Source: an uncultured Lachnospiraceae bacterium (GTDB lineage Bacteria; Bacillota; Clostridia; Lachnospirales; Lachnospiraceae). Taken from it: a stretch of DNA of 53,471 nt. The translations under genes and the position numbers were made by a program. A model generated the notes under the pieces. That model was not told where the DNA came from. It searched no databases and worked only from the letters and a program-made list of their open reading frames with translations. The stretch is from the NCBI GenBank assembly GCA_910580195.1, contig CAJTWA010000032.1:1-53471 (forward strand), read 5' to 3'. Below, one piece after another: positions 43,052-51,916 of the stretch (position 1 is the first letter of the stretch; each line of letters opens with the position of its first letter).

Positions 43052-43816
43052 ATGGCAGGTTTAGCGGTAATTACAGGGGCATCGTCAGGTCTTGGCGTTA
43101 AATTTTTAGAGGCAGTAATCCGTCATTACCCACAACTGGATGAATACTGGATCATAGCAAGAAGAAAAGAAAGATTAGAAAAATTAGCAGAAGCATACAA
43201 AGATAAAAAGATTGTTCCAATAGAAGCGGATTTAGGCGATGAAAAATCATATGATAAGATATCAGAAAGACTGGAAAAGGATAAGCCACATGTAAAAGTA
43301 TTAATCAATAATGCCGGATATGTGAAATCAGGTATGTTTTCTGATATGGATCTGGAAGATATCCTGAGCATGATTTCAGTCAATGTCAAGGGAATGACGA
43401 TGGTTCAAAAAACATTCCTTCCCTATATGGGGAAAGGCAGTTTTACTATTATCACCTGTTCCATATCTTCCTTTGCACCTGTTCCCTGCCAGGCGGTTTA
43501 CAGCGCTACCAAAAAATATATTTATTATTTTGGGAAAGCGCTCCGGGAAGAATTATTGGAAAAAGAAATTAATGTTCTTCTTTTATGCCCAGAAAATATG
43601 GATACTGAAATGAACCCAAAAGGGCAGGTAAGGCAGGGCCAGAAAATTAACCGGCTTCCATTTTTGGATATGGACGTACTTACAACAAAGGCATTAGAAA
43701 AGGCAGAAAAAGGAAAAGGTGTGTATACTCCGGGTACATTTTATAAATTTTATAGAGCTGCCAGCAGGATTTTTCCTTCATTATGGCTGATGAAGATAGC
43801 TAAAAAATTTTATTAA
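43052..43816 (+). CDS. Short-chain dehydrogenase/reductase (SDR)
   Basis: The 254-residue classical SDR has TGASSGLG as cofactor loop, NNAG, catalytic Ser in TCSISSF and YSATK with Tyr and Lys. The C-terminus (FYRAASRIFPSLWLMKIAKKF) is hydrophobic and basic, as in membrane-associated SDRs of the DltE/YqjQ group. ATAGGAGG precedes ATG 43052; the frame is open upstream to 42938 but would overlap the ferredoxin. Substrate unknown. Confidence 0.88.
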   Translation: MAGLAVITGASSGLGVKFLEAVIRHYPQLDEYWIIARRKERLEKLAEAYKDKKIVPIEADLGDEKSYDKISERLEKDKPHVKVLINNAGYVKSGMFSDMDLEDILSMISVNVKGMTMVQKTFLPYMGKGSFTIITCSISSFAPVPCQAVYSATKKYIYYFGKALREELLEKEINVLLLCPENMDTEMNPKGQVRQGQKINRLPFLDMDVLTTKALEKAEKGKGVYTPGTFYKFYRAASRIFPSLWLMKIAKKFY

Positions 43817-43913
43817 AGGAATTAATATGGCATATCTGCTGCGCTGCCAAGAAGCAGCGCGTAAGGCCGGCATTGCCATGCCAGAGCGTGAAGAGCATGT
43901 TTTACGGATTTTA

Positions 43914-44762
43914 TCAGGTAAGTGGCAACAAGCTTTCGGGCATCTTCTGCGTGCTCCGGTAATATTCCATGGGCGTCATGCCACATTCCTTTTTAAACAT
44001 TTTAAAGAAATGGTTATAGCTGCTGAATCCGCAGAGCTGGCAGACATCACGGACCGACAGCCCCTGCAGGAGGTACCTCTTGCTTAAATCAATCCGGGCG
44101 CGGGTAATATAAGAGTGCAGGGTAACTCCTGTGCTCTTTTTGAATTCCCTAGAAATATGTTCGCCGGAAATAAAAAATTCCTCCTCCAGCCTTTTCAGGG
44201 AAAGGTCCTCTGTCAGATGCTGGCTGATATATTTAAAGACGTCGTCAATGATTAGCATTTTCCTCTGGCGGGACTGGTGCATTTGGTCGCTCTGGATGCA
44301 GGTGCGCAAAAACAGTACCAGAAAAGCTGTAAACAGGCTCTTTTCATATAGTTCCGTCCCCAGTTCAATGCCTTCGTCTTTCAGCGTATCCAATTTCATC
44401 GCCAAATTCGAAAGGAGCAGGGCAGGCTTCATTTCCCCCTTTATAACGGCGGCTCCATATGGGGCGAACCGGAAACTTGCCGCTAGGTCGCAGGTAGGGT
44501 CAGAAAGGGCTGTTAATGATTTCTCTGGGACGCTGATGCAAAGCAGCAGGCAGGGGGTTTTTGGCAGGGCGGAAAGGATTTTATGGGGCTGGCCGGGTTT
44601 TAGGAAAATGATGTCCGAAGGGCGGCAAAATTGCTGGCTGTTCCCGGACAGCTGGCAGGCGCCACGGAGGACAAAAATAATGTGGTAGCGGCTGCTGGAG
44701 CGGAATATGCGGCTGCAGCCTACATTTAGGTTGTGTTTTGTGATTTTGAATAAGTTGGGCAT
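43914..44762 (-). CDS. AraC-family transcriptional regulator
   Basis: The 282-residue regulator has an N-terminal cupin-type ligand domain (YHIIFVLRGACQLSGNSQQF, then IIFLKPGQPHKI) and a C-terminal AraC domain (LSLKRLEEEFFISGEHISRE, then VRDVCQLCGFSSYNHFFKMF and KKECGMTPMEYYR). It is divergent from the OYE-type reductase gene at 45457 across 694 bp that include repeat copy C. It may regulate both flavoenzymes in answer to their substrate; this is inferred from proximity and from the activator-type promoter at 45232. Confidence 0.87.
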   Translation of the reverse strand: MPNLFKITKHNLNVGCSRIFRSSSRYHIIFVLRGACQLSGNSQQFCRPSDIIFLKPGQPHKILSALPKTPCLLLCISVPEKSLTALSDPTCDLAASFRFAPYGAAVIKGEMKPALLLSNLAMKLDTLKDEGIELGTELYEKSLFTAFLVLFLRTCIQSDQMHQSRQRKMLIIDDVFKYISQHLTEDLSLKRLEEEFFISGEHISREFKKSTGVTLHSYITRARIDLSKRYLLQGLSVRDVCQLCGFSSYNHFFKMFKKECGMTPMEYYRSTQKMPESLLPLT

Positions 44763-44889
44763 AGGCAGGCTCCGTTCTGGGATTCATAGGGAATGGGAAA
44801 CTTCTGGGAGGGTATAAGGTTTAGGGGTTAAGAAGGTTCCGTTTTAATGTGGCAGTGAACAATGTTGATGTGGGGATTTTTGGGGCCGG

Positions 44890-45075
44890 ACGGCAGTTCA
44901 GGATAGCCCTTCCCCACGCAAACTGGGCAACGCTCCGGCGAACTAACTGCTAACTACGGCTAAGGGATTTCGGGAGCGCCCTCATCCCTAAGCCTTCGTA
45001 AGCAGTGGATTTCGCCTCCGCTAAGGGCGCCCATGAAGTGTTTGCTTAGGGGAAGGGCTATCCTGAACTGCCTGT
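44890..45075 (+). repeat. 186-bp palindromic repeat, copy C
   Basis: The arms ACGGCAGTTCAGGATAGCCC and GGGCTATCCTGAACTGCCTG are perfect inverted repeats. Internal stems are GGCTAAGGGAT/ATCCCTAAGCC, GGG/CCC and AGTGGA/TCCGCT. It lies upstream of the first OYE gene with left flank GGGGATTTTTGGGGCC shared with copy A. Confidence 0.85.
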
Positions 45076-45456
45076 TTATTGGGACGAAAATGGTTCACTG
45101 TAGTGCTATGCGCTATGGCTACGCTGGAGTTCCGTGTGCACCAAAATAGTGCTGTCCGGCTACAAAAATTTCATATCAATATTTCATACTATTATATCAG
45201 AAAATGATAATTATTTCATCTGTTTTCCCATTATAATTTAATGTAAAGTTACAGCGAAACGAAAAATTGGACGGCTGCAGTTCTGGTATAGGGAGCTGGC
45301 TAAGTACGGGCTGGCGGCTATTTTCAAATGCGCGCTGGCGTACTGCCTTGCCTGAATATCATCCAGATCGCACGGTAGTATAGCCGTGGGCAATGCAAGG
45401 GAGAAATCTCTGGAACTGGGCAGCAATTCAGCAAAAAACAAAAAGGAGGACAAGCC
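45076..45456 (+). promoter_or_regulatory. Upstream region of the first flavoenzyme gene
   Basis: TATAAT at 45232-45237 lacks a good -35, which would suit an AraC-dependent promoter. An AT-rich near-palindrome AAATGATAATTATTTCATC spans about 45203-45221; it vaguely resembles a Fur-type box, but the match is imperfect. A leader of about 215 nt follows with no gene. AAAAAGGAGGA precedes ATG 45457. Confidence 0.4.
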
Positions 45457-47373
45457 ATGCAACACTACCCACATTTGTTTTCACCTATTAAAATCGGGAA
45501 CACAACGGTAAAGAACCGCATTTTCATGCCGCCCCTGTCTACCAATTTAGCGGACAAGGGTTATGTGACAGATGCTTTAATTGAGCATTATTCTAACCGC
45601 GCCAAAGGCGGCGTGGGCCTGATTATTACAGAAGTAACGACGGTAGAACCCGTCTATACATACCTGCCGGGGGATATGTCCATCTATGACGACAGCTACA
45701 TTCCGGGCTGGAAGAAGCTGGTGGATGCTGTGCACCAATATGATACTAAAATTTTATCCCAGCTTTTCCACCCTGCTTACATGGCATTTCCCATTCCCGG
45801 GACGCCCCAATTAATTGCCCCATCCAACGTAGGCCCTTATTATGCTAAATCAGCGCCCCGGCCTGCTACCACCGAAGAGCTCCATACGATTGTGCGGCAG
45901 TTTGGCGAAGCAGCCCGCCGGTTCCAGCAAGCAGGAGGGGATGGGGTAGAAATCCAAGCTGCCCATGCCCACGGCCTGTTAGGCGGTTTCCTGACGCCCC
46001 TTTACAACAAGCGCACCGACGAGTATGGCGGGGATATCAATGGGCGTTTGCGCCTAGCTTTGGAGGTAATCGAAGCAATAAGGAAAGAATGTGGGGAGGA
46101 CTTTATCATTGACGTGCGGATTTCCGGGGACGAATACAGCGACGGCGGCCTGACGCTAAACGATATGGTGTATGTGTCCAAACAGCTTGAAAAGGCAGGG
46201 GTAGATTTTATCCATGTATCTGGCGGCAACACCATCAAGCGGGGCAGCTCCATGCCTGCGCCGGGCACATCGCCTGCGCCCCATGCCCACGCGGCGGAAG
46301 AAATCCGCAGGCGCCTGTCCATTCCAGTTTCCACCGTAGCCCGCATTAATGAGCCATGGATTGCGGAAGAACTGATTGCAAACGGAAAAACAGACATTTG
46401 CATGATTGGCCGGCCAAACCTCTGCGACAGCGAATTTGCCAACAAAGCCGCTGCCGGGAGGACGGACGACATCCGGCCATGCATCGGCTGCGGGCGCTGC
46501 CTGACCGGGATTATGTTCGGCAAGCCGATTGCCTGCACCGTCAACCCTTCCGTGGAATCTGACGCCATAGAGCCTGCGCCGGAGAAGAAAAAAGTATTAG
46601 TCATCGGCGGAGGGCCGGCAGGGATGGAGGCAGCCTATACTGCCAAAATGCGGGGCCATGAAGTAGTGCTATGCGAGAAAAATCAGGAGCTTGGGGGATT
46701 GCTGCGCCTTGCAGCCGTGCCCATCGGAAAACAGGAATTGTGCAAAGTCATCAAATTTATGGCTCGCAGGCTTTCCAATGCCGGAATCGAAGTCCGCACC
46801 AATTGTGAAGTTACCCCAGAAATGGTTTCCGCTGATTTTGAAGGGTATGAGGTTCTCTGCACCGCCGGCGCAAAGCCAAAGGAAATCAAAGCGTTCCAAT
46901 GCTTTAAGCAGACCATGGCCGCAGACGACGTCCTCTCCGGCAAAGGGTTCCCGGGACGGAAAGTAGTAATCCTCGGCGGCGGCTCCGTAGGCTGTGAAAC
47001 AGCAGATTACTTAGCCCCCTTAATCGACGATAAATTCCCCGCAAACCGGGACGTGACAGTCATTGAAATGACCGATACGCTGATGGCCGGGGAAGGCGGC
47101 TCTGCAAAAAGCGCGCTGACCCAGCGCCTAATCCGGAAAGGCGTCAAACTGGAATTAAACAGCGCCATCACGAAAGTAGATGAAACCTCCATCACCTACG
47201 AAAAAGACGGCAAAGAACACGTCATCCCAGACGCAGACACATTAATCTTTGCCGTAGGCTACACCCCCGCCCCCATACTATGCAGCCATGCCCATCTCCT
47301 AGGGGATTGCGACAAAGTAGGGAACTTAAAAGACGCCATTGCAGCCGCACACCACTTTGCAAAAAACCTCTAA
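45457..47373 (+). CDS. Old-yellow-enzyme/FAD oxidoreductase, BaiCD-like
   Basis: The 638-residue flavoprotein is of the 2,4-dienoyl-CoA reductase/2-enoate reductase type. It has an FMN TIM barrel (1-340: VKNRIFMPPLSTNLADKGYV, QLFHPAYM, AAHAHGLLGGFLTPLYNKRT, DEYGGDINGRL), a 4Fe-4S motif CIGCGRCLTGIMFGKPIACT with C-x2-C-x2-C-x11-C spacing, and FAD (VLVIGGGPAGMEAAYTAK) and NAD(P) (VVILGGGSVGCETADY) Rossmann domains. It reduces activated C=C bonds. Size and architecture equal BaiCD/BaiH of bile-acid dehydroxylators, but no other bai gene is present, so plant phenolics, fatty enoates or steroids are equally plausible. Confidence 0.92.
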   Translation: MQHYPHLFSPIKIGNTTVKNRIFMPPLSTNLADKGYVTDALIEHYSNRAKGGVGLIITEVTTVEPVYTYLPGDMSIYDDSYIPGWKKLVDAVHQYDTKILSQLFHPAYMAFPIPGTPQLIAPSNVGPYYAKSAPRPATTEELHTIVRQFGEAARRFQQAGGDGVEIQAAHAHGLLGGFLTPLYNKRTDEYGGDINGRLRLALEVIEAIRKECGEDFIIDVRISGDEYSDGGLTLNDMVYVSKQLEKAGVDFIHVSGGNTIKRGSSMPAPGTSPAPHAHAAEEIRRRLSIPVSTVARINEPWIAEELIANGKTDICMIGRPNLCDSEFANKAAAGRTDDIRPCIGCGRCLTGIMFGKPIACTVNPSVESDAIEPAPEKKKVLVIGGGPAGMEAAYTAKMRGHEVVLCEKNQELGGLLRLAAVPIGKQELCKVIKFMARRLSNAGIEVRTNCEVTPEMVSADFEGYEVLCTAGAKPKEIKAFQCFKQTMAADDVLSGKGFPGRKVVILGGGSVGCETADYLAPLIDDKFPANRDVTVIEMTDTLMAGEGGSAKSALTQRLIRKGVKLELNSAITKVDETSITYEKDGKEHVIPDADTLIFAVGYTPAPILCSHAHLLGDCDKVGNLKDAIAAAHHFAKNL

Positions 47374-47420
47374 GCACCCGCATGTGGCTCCCTGTAAAAT
47401 CACCACCAATACTATCCCTG

Positions 47421-47531
47421 CAAATTGAAGTGCAGATAGCGTAAATGGGTTTCCAAACAGGTTCTAATGCAACAATATCACTACAAATTCAGAAGTGCAG
47501 ATGGCGTAAATGAGTTCCAAACAGGCTCTAA
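47421..47531. repeat. Two tandem copies of a roughly 47-bp repeat
   Basis: Copies at 47421-47467 and 47484-47531 share CAAATT, AGTGCAGATRGCGTAAATG and CCAAACAGG with a few changes and have a 63-bp period. They follow the first OYE gene. No coding potential is seen. They may be part of the 3' mRNA end or a mobile remnant. Confidence 0.65.
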
Positions 47532-47559
47532 GGAACGGCGAACCAGCTTTCTCCGATAC

Positions 47560-47745
47560 ACAGGCAATTCCGGGCAGCCCTTCCCCTAAGCAAACATCTC
47601 ATGGGCGCCCTTAGTGGAGGCGAAATCCACTGCTTACGCAGACTTAGGGATGAAGGCTATCCTGAAATCCCTTAGTCGGAGTTAGCAGTTAGTTCGCCGG
47701 AACGTTGCCCAGTTTGTGTGGGGAAGGGCTGCCCGGAATTGCCGT
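47560..47745 (-). repeat. 186-bp palindromic repeat, copy D (inverted)
   Basis: The arms ACAGGCAATTCCGGGCAGCC and GGCTGCCCGGAATTGCCGT are perfect inverted repeats. Internal stems are CTTAGGGAT/ATCCCTTAG, AGG/CCT and AGTGGA/TCCACT. The outer flank GGGCGGTATGGTTTGGG (read on the minus strand) matches copy A. It separates the two flavoenzyme genes and ends 92 bp before the second one. Confidence 0.85.
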
Positions 47746-47836
47746 CCGCTCCCAAAAACCCAAACCATACCGCCCACTATACTTACATACGGAAAGCCAA
47801 CACATTTACCAACAAAGAAAAAGGAGAACAACTACT

Positions 47837-49843
47837 ATGGGAAAAAAATTATTAGAACCAATTCAGGTAGGAAACATGACACTAAAAAACAGAATCATGT
47901 TCCCCCCACTGACAACCGGCTACGAAGAACGCGACGGCTCCATCGGCCCGAGGAGCCTTGCCTTCTACGAACGCTTAGCAAAAGGCGGCACAGCCTATAT
48001 CGTAATCGGCGACGTTGCCCCTGTCCGCACCGCCTCCCCAACCCCCATGCTTTACGACGACAGCCAGATTCCCGCGTTCCAGAAGCTGGCAGGCGCCTTA
48101 CACGCCCACGGCAGCAAACTTGCACTCCAAATTTTCCACCCGGAATATGACGTCCAAGGGGTAGGGCGGCTGATTATGGGTGCAAACATGGCCCGGAAAG
48201 CCGCAGCAGACGCACAAGCTGCCGGAAACGAAGAAGAATGTAAAAAACAAACAGAGCTTGCAGAAAAAACAACCAAAGAAGCCTATGCCAAGCTCCGGCA
48301 CGACATGCAGCATTTTGTAGACGAGGCCACTGTGGAGCAGCTGTCCCAAATCCGCCAGAGCATTGCAGCCTGTGCCAAAAGGGCAGAAACAGCCGGCGTA
48401 GACGCCATTGAAATCCACGGCGACCGCCTGTTGGGCTCCATGTGTTCCACGCTTTTGAACCACCGCACGGATGAATATGGCGGCAGCTTTGAAAACCGCA
48501 CCAGATACGCCCTTGAAGTTGTGGCAGCCATCAAAGAGGCAGCGCCCTCCATGGCTGTGGAATACAAGCTCCCGCTGATTACCGTGAACCCAGACGGCTC
48601 CCTCCGGGGAAAAGGAGGGCTTCTGGAGGAAGAAGCCATTTCCTTTGCAAAGCTTCTGGAGCAGGCAGGGGTAGATATGGTTCAGGTTGCACAGGCAAAC
48701 CACACCGGGAACATGGGAGATACCATCCCGCCCATGGGGGATGTGCCCTACAACTGGACACTTCCTGCAGCAAAGAAAGTAAAAGCCGCAGTATCCATCC
48801 CAGTCGCTACCGTAGGAAGGGTAGTTACCGTTGAAGCAGGGGAAGAGATTTTGGAACAGGGCGCAGCCGATATCATCGGATATGGAAGGTCCCTGCTGGC
48901 GGACCCGGATATCGCCGCCAAAACAGCAGCCGGGGAATGTATCCGGGAGTGCTTAAACTGCAACAAAGGCTGTGTGGACGCCATCCAGAACCGCCGCTAC
49001 ATTTCCTGTGTCCTCAATGCAGAAAACGGCGATGAGGCCACCATTTTCCTAAAAGAAGCAGCCGCTGCCAAAAAAGTTGCCGTAGTAGGCGCAGGGATTG
49101 CAGGCTTAGAAGCTGCCCGGGTTGCTGCAAAGCGGGGGCACAGCGTAACTTTATTTGAAAAAAGCGGGAAAATTGGCGGGCAAATCCACTTAGCTGCTGT
49201 ACCGCCTAGGAAAAGCGAAATCCTACGGGCTGTAACTTATTATGAGAAAATCCTGCCCACGCTTTCTGTGGAACTGAAACTGGGCACCCAGCCAACTGCC
49301 CAAGAGCTGAATGGTTTTGACGCAGTGCTTGTGGCAGTAGGCGCCCACAATATGGCGCTCCCCATGCCGGCAGAAGGCAGCAATATCCTTTCCGCTTGGG
49401 ACGTCCTTTCCGGGGCAGAGGTTTCCGGCGATTGCGCAGTTCTAGGCGGCGGCTTGGTGGGGACAGAAACAGCAGAATACTTGGCAGCCAAAGGGCACAA
49501 GGTTACCATTGTAGAAATGCTTGATAAAATCGCATCCGGGGAATCTGCAACCGTCCTGCCGCTGGTTATGGAAGATTTTGAAGTCCATGGCGTAGAGCAG
49601 CATGTGAATACAAAAGTAAAGGAAATCCGGGACAATACCATTTATGCGGAAAACACACAGGATGGCACGGAGCTTACCATCCATGCAGACACCATCGTCA
49701 ATGCCCTTGGATCTAAGAAAAATGCATTTGATGAAAGCGGCATTACTGCCCCAGTTACCTTGATTGGCGACTGTTCTGGGGAACGCACCGCAGACATTGC
49801 CGCAGCTATCCGCAGCGGATACCACGCAGCAAACGAGATTTAA
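47837..49843 (+). CDS. Old-yellow-enzyme/FAD oxidoreductase, BaiH-like
   Basis: The 668-residue paralogue of the preceding enzyme has an FMN barrel (LKNRIMFPPLTTGYEERDGS, LQIFHPEYDVQG, EIHGDRLLGSMCSTLLNHRT), a 4Fe-4S motif CLNCNKGCVDAIQNRRYISC (C-x2-C-x3-C-x11-C, classical spacing) and FAD (VAVVGAGIAGLEAARVAAKR) and NAD(P) (CAVLGGGLVGTETAEY) domains. A 40-residue Ala/Glu/Lys-rich helical insert (about 120-165) interrupts the barrel. AAGGAG lies 11 bases before ATG 47837, and the longer frame from 47705 would read through repeat D. The pair resembles BaiCD/BaiH in reducing different double bonds of one substrate; substrate unknown. Confidence 0.9.
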   Translation: MGKKLLEPIQVGNMTLKNRIMFPPLTTGYEERDGSIGPRSLAFYERLAKGGTAYIVIGDVAPVRTASPTPMLYDDSQIPAFQKLAGALHAHGSKLALQIFHPEYDVQGVGRLIMGANMARKAAADAQAAGNEEECKKQTELAEKTTKEAYAKLRHDMQHFVDEATVEQLSQIRQSIAACAKRAETAGVDAIEIHGDRLLGSMCSTLLNHRTDEYGGSFENRTRYALEVVAAIKEAAPSMAVEYKLPLITVNPDGSLRGKGGLLEEEAISFAKLLEQAGVDMVQVAQANHTGNMGDTIPPMGDVPYNWTLPAAKKVKAAVSIPVATVGRVVTVEAGEEILEQGAADIIGYGRSLLADPDIAAKTAAGECIRECLNCNKGCVDAIQNRRYISCVLNAENGDEATIFLKEAAAAKKVAVVGAGIAGLEAARVAAKRGHSVTLFEKSGKIGGQIHLAAVPPRKSEILRAVTYYEKILPTLSVELKLGTQPTAQELNGFDAVLVAVGAHNMALPMPAEGSNILSAWDVLSGAEVSGDCAVLGGGLVGTETAEYLAAKGHKVTIVEMLDKIASGESATVLPLVMEDFEVHGVEQHVNTKVKEIRDNTIYAENTQDGTELTIHADTIVNALGSKKNAFDESGITAPVTLIGDCSGERTADIAAAIRSGYHAANEI

Positions 49844-49855
49844 GGGAAAACAGAG

Positions 49856-49899
49856 GGGCTGCCGGAACATATGAAAAAAGAGCATGTTCTGGCAGTCCC
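49856..49899 (+). terminator. Hairpin after the second flavoenzyme
   Basis: GGGCTGCCGGAACAT (49856-49870) pairs with ATGTTCTGGCAGTCCC (49884-49899) with one mismatch and a bulge. The following T-tract is weak (TATTGTTGG). A second GTATGTTCTGGCAGCC copy at 49914-49930 repeats the right arm. Confidence 0.55.
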
Positions 49900-50000
49900 T
49901 ATTGTTGGAAAAGAGTATGTTCTGGCAGCCACCTTTCCGGCTTGTAAAGTCACAGAATCTATGGTAGGATGGAACTATAAAAATGAAAAGGAACGAGGAC

Positions 50001-51695
50001 ATGGCAGTAAAAGAAAAACTCCCTATGGGCATTGAAGATTTTGAAGAAATACGCACAATGGGCTATTACTATGTGGATAAAACAGGCCTAATCCGGACAC
50101 TTATAGAGAATTTTGGCAAAGTAAACCTGTTCACACGGCCGCGGCGTTTTGGAAAAACTCTGAATATGAGCATGCTGAAATATTTTTTTGAAATTGGGGC
50201 GGACAGCGGGCTTTTTCAGGGGCTTGAAATTGCAAAAGAAAAAGAGCTTTGCCAGAACTATATGGGGAAATTCCCTGTCCTTGCAATCAGCCTGAAAAAT
50301 GTGGAAGGAGCTACGTTTGATAAGGCAAAGGCAAAGCTGCGCTCCGTCATTGGCAGCGAAGCAGTCCGGCTGACATTCCTTGCAAAAAGCAGCAGGCTGG
50401 AAGAAACAGAACGCCAGCAGTTTGCAAAACTTTTGGAATTAGACAGCAAAGGGGAATTTGCCATGTCAGAGGAACTTCTGGAAAACAGCCTGCTGATGCT
50501 GTCACGTTTTCTCCACAAACATTATGGCAAAAAAACAATCATACTGATTGATGAATACGATGTCCCTTTGGACCAGGCCTACCATTCGGGTTATTATAGC
50601 GAAATGGTGAATTTGGTCCGGGCTCTGTTTGGGCAGGCATTGAAAACGAACAGCAGCCTGTATTTCGCAGTACTTACGGGATGCCTTCGGATTTCTAGGG
50701 AAAGCATTTTTTCCGGGCTGAATAATTTCAATGCATATACGGTGAAAGACGTACAGTATAATGAGTATTTCGGCTTTTCGGACAGGGAGGTCAGGAAACT
50801 GTTGGCCTTCTACGGATTTACGGAAAAATATGGTGCCATCAAAGAATGGTATGATGGCTACCGGTTCGGGAATCTGGAAATTTATTGCCCATGGGATGTG
50901 GTAAGCTACTGCCATGCATTAAAAATGAACCCATCTGTGAAGCCGCAGAATTACTGGGTAAATACCAGCAGCAACCACATTATCCGGAAATTTATTGATA
51001 AGGCAGATGGGACTGCTAGGGATGAAATAGAACTTTTAATAAATGGGGGGACCATCCAAAAGAAAATCTGCCAAGAGTTAACTTACCGGGATTTGGATTC
51101 CAGTACGGAAAATATGTGGAGTATTCTTTTTACCACAGGATATCTGACGCAGCAGGGAGAAGATGAGGGGCACAGCACAAGGCTGTCCATCCCGAACCGG
51201 GAAATCCAATGGATATTTACCGAGCAAATCCGGCAATGGTTTGAAGCGCAGGCAAGGAAAGATATCGGGAAATTAGAAAATTTCTGCAAGGCATTTTTGG
51301 AAAATAATGTCCCTGTGATTGAAGAGGGCTTTACCTCATATTTACGGAAAACCATCAGTATCCGTGATACCAGCGCCAGAAAAGAAAGGAAGGAAAATTT
51401 TTACCATGGAATCTTACTTGGGTTATTCGGAAATATGGGCGGGTGGAAAGTCAGGTCCAATGCGGAGGCAGGCGAAGGCTACAGCGATATCAGCATAGAA
51501 ACCGAAGAAGGGACCGGCATTATCATTGAATTAAAATACGCGGAACATGCAGCATTTGCGGACACATGCAGGAAAGCGCTGGAACAAATCAAAGAAAGAG
51601 GCTACGAGGAGCTTTTGGTGGATGGCGGCATGAAAACCATTTACAGGTATGGGATTGCCTGCTACAAGAAACGCTGCAAAGTAATCTCAGGATAA
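50001..51695 (+). CDS. AAA-ATPase-like protein with PD-(D/E)XK nuclease domain
   Basis: The 564-residue protein has the two-domain AAA-ATPase_like/PDDEXK_9 architecture. The N-terminal part has YYVDKTGLIRTLIEN, Walker-A-like FTRPRRFGKTLNMSML and Walker-B-like IILIDEYDVPLDQAYH. The C-terminal nuclease fold has GYSDISIETEEGTGIIIELK with the Asp, Glu and Lys of the active site. These genes are common in Clostridia and Bacteroidetes in multiple copies; defence or mobile functions are suspected but unproven. ATG 50001 has AGGAACGAGG ahead. Copied DNA from the 3' end of the flavoenzyme gene lies on its far side, implying insertion or duplication. Confidence 0.85.
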   Translation: MAVKEKLPMGIEDFEEIRTMGYYYVDKTGLIRTLIENFGKVNLFTRPRRFGKTLNMSMLKYFFEIGADSGLFQGLEIAKEKELCQNYMGKFPVLAISLKNVEGATFDKAKAKLRSVIGSEAVRLTFLAKSSRLEETERQQFAKLLELDSKGEFAMSEELLENSLLMLSRFLHKHYGKKTIILIDEYDVPLDQAYHSGYYSEMVNLVRALFGQALKTNSSLYFAVLTGCLRISRESIFSGLNNFNAYTVKDVQYNEYFGFSDREVRKLLAFYGFTEKYGAIKEWYDGYRFGNLEIYCPWDVVSYCHALKMNPSVKPQNYWVNTSSNHIIRKFIDKADGTARDEIELLINGGTIQKKICQELTYRDLDSSTENMWSILFTTGYLTQQGEDEGHSTRLSIPNREIQWIFTEQIRQWFEAQARKDIGKLENFCKAFLENNVPVIEEGFTSYLRKTISIRDTSARKERKENFYHGILLGLFGNMGGWKVRSNAEAGEGYSDISIETEEGTGIIIELKYAEHAAFADTCRKALEQIKERGYEELLVDGGMKTIYRYGIACYKKRCKVISG

Positions 51696-51730
51696 TGCCA
51701 TAAATCCAAGCCCAGCCAGCATAGAACATA

Positions 51731-51787
51731 TGGGGAACGCACCATAGGCTGCCGCAGCTACCCGCAGCGGATACCACGCAGCAAACG
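51731..51787 (+). repeat. Copied scrap of the second flavoenzyme 3' end
   Basis: GCCGCAGCTACCCGCAGCGG and following bases (51751-51787) match 49799-49835 at 36 of 37 positions. TGGGGAACGCACC (51731-51743) also matches 49777-49789. The two stretches flank the AAA-ATPase gene as direct repeats 1.95 kb apart. Confidence 0.8.
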
Positions 51788-51916
51788 GAATTTCACAGGA
51801 AAGGGAGCTGTCCCTAGGCTGACATGCATTTACTCGTGCTATGCACAATAGAATTTCAAAAGAAACAGGGGCTGCTGTGTTAGGCTAAATACAAACAATG
51901 CAGGAGAAAATTGCCC

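Noticed and set aside
43827..44087. 86-residue open frame with AAAGGA upstream, directly after the SDR gene
   Set aside because: Two thirds of it is the antisense of the AraC gene C-terminus (HTH region). Only the first 30 codons lie in unique DNA and they match nothing I recognise.
45203..45221. Fur box upstream of the first flavoenzyme
   Set aside because: It resembles TGATAAT-N-ATTATCA but lacks a base and has mismatches, and no iron-uptake gene is nearby.
45457..49843. Bile-acid 7-alpha-dehydroxylation (bai) operon
   Set aside because: Only the BaiCD/BaiH-type architecture is present. BaiB, E, A, F, G and I are absent from the window, so no symbol was given.
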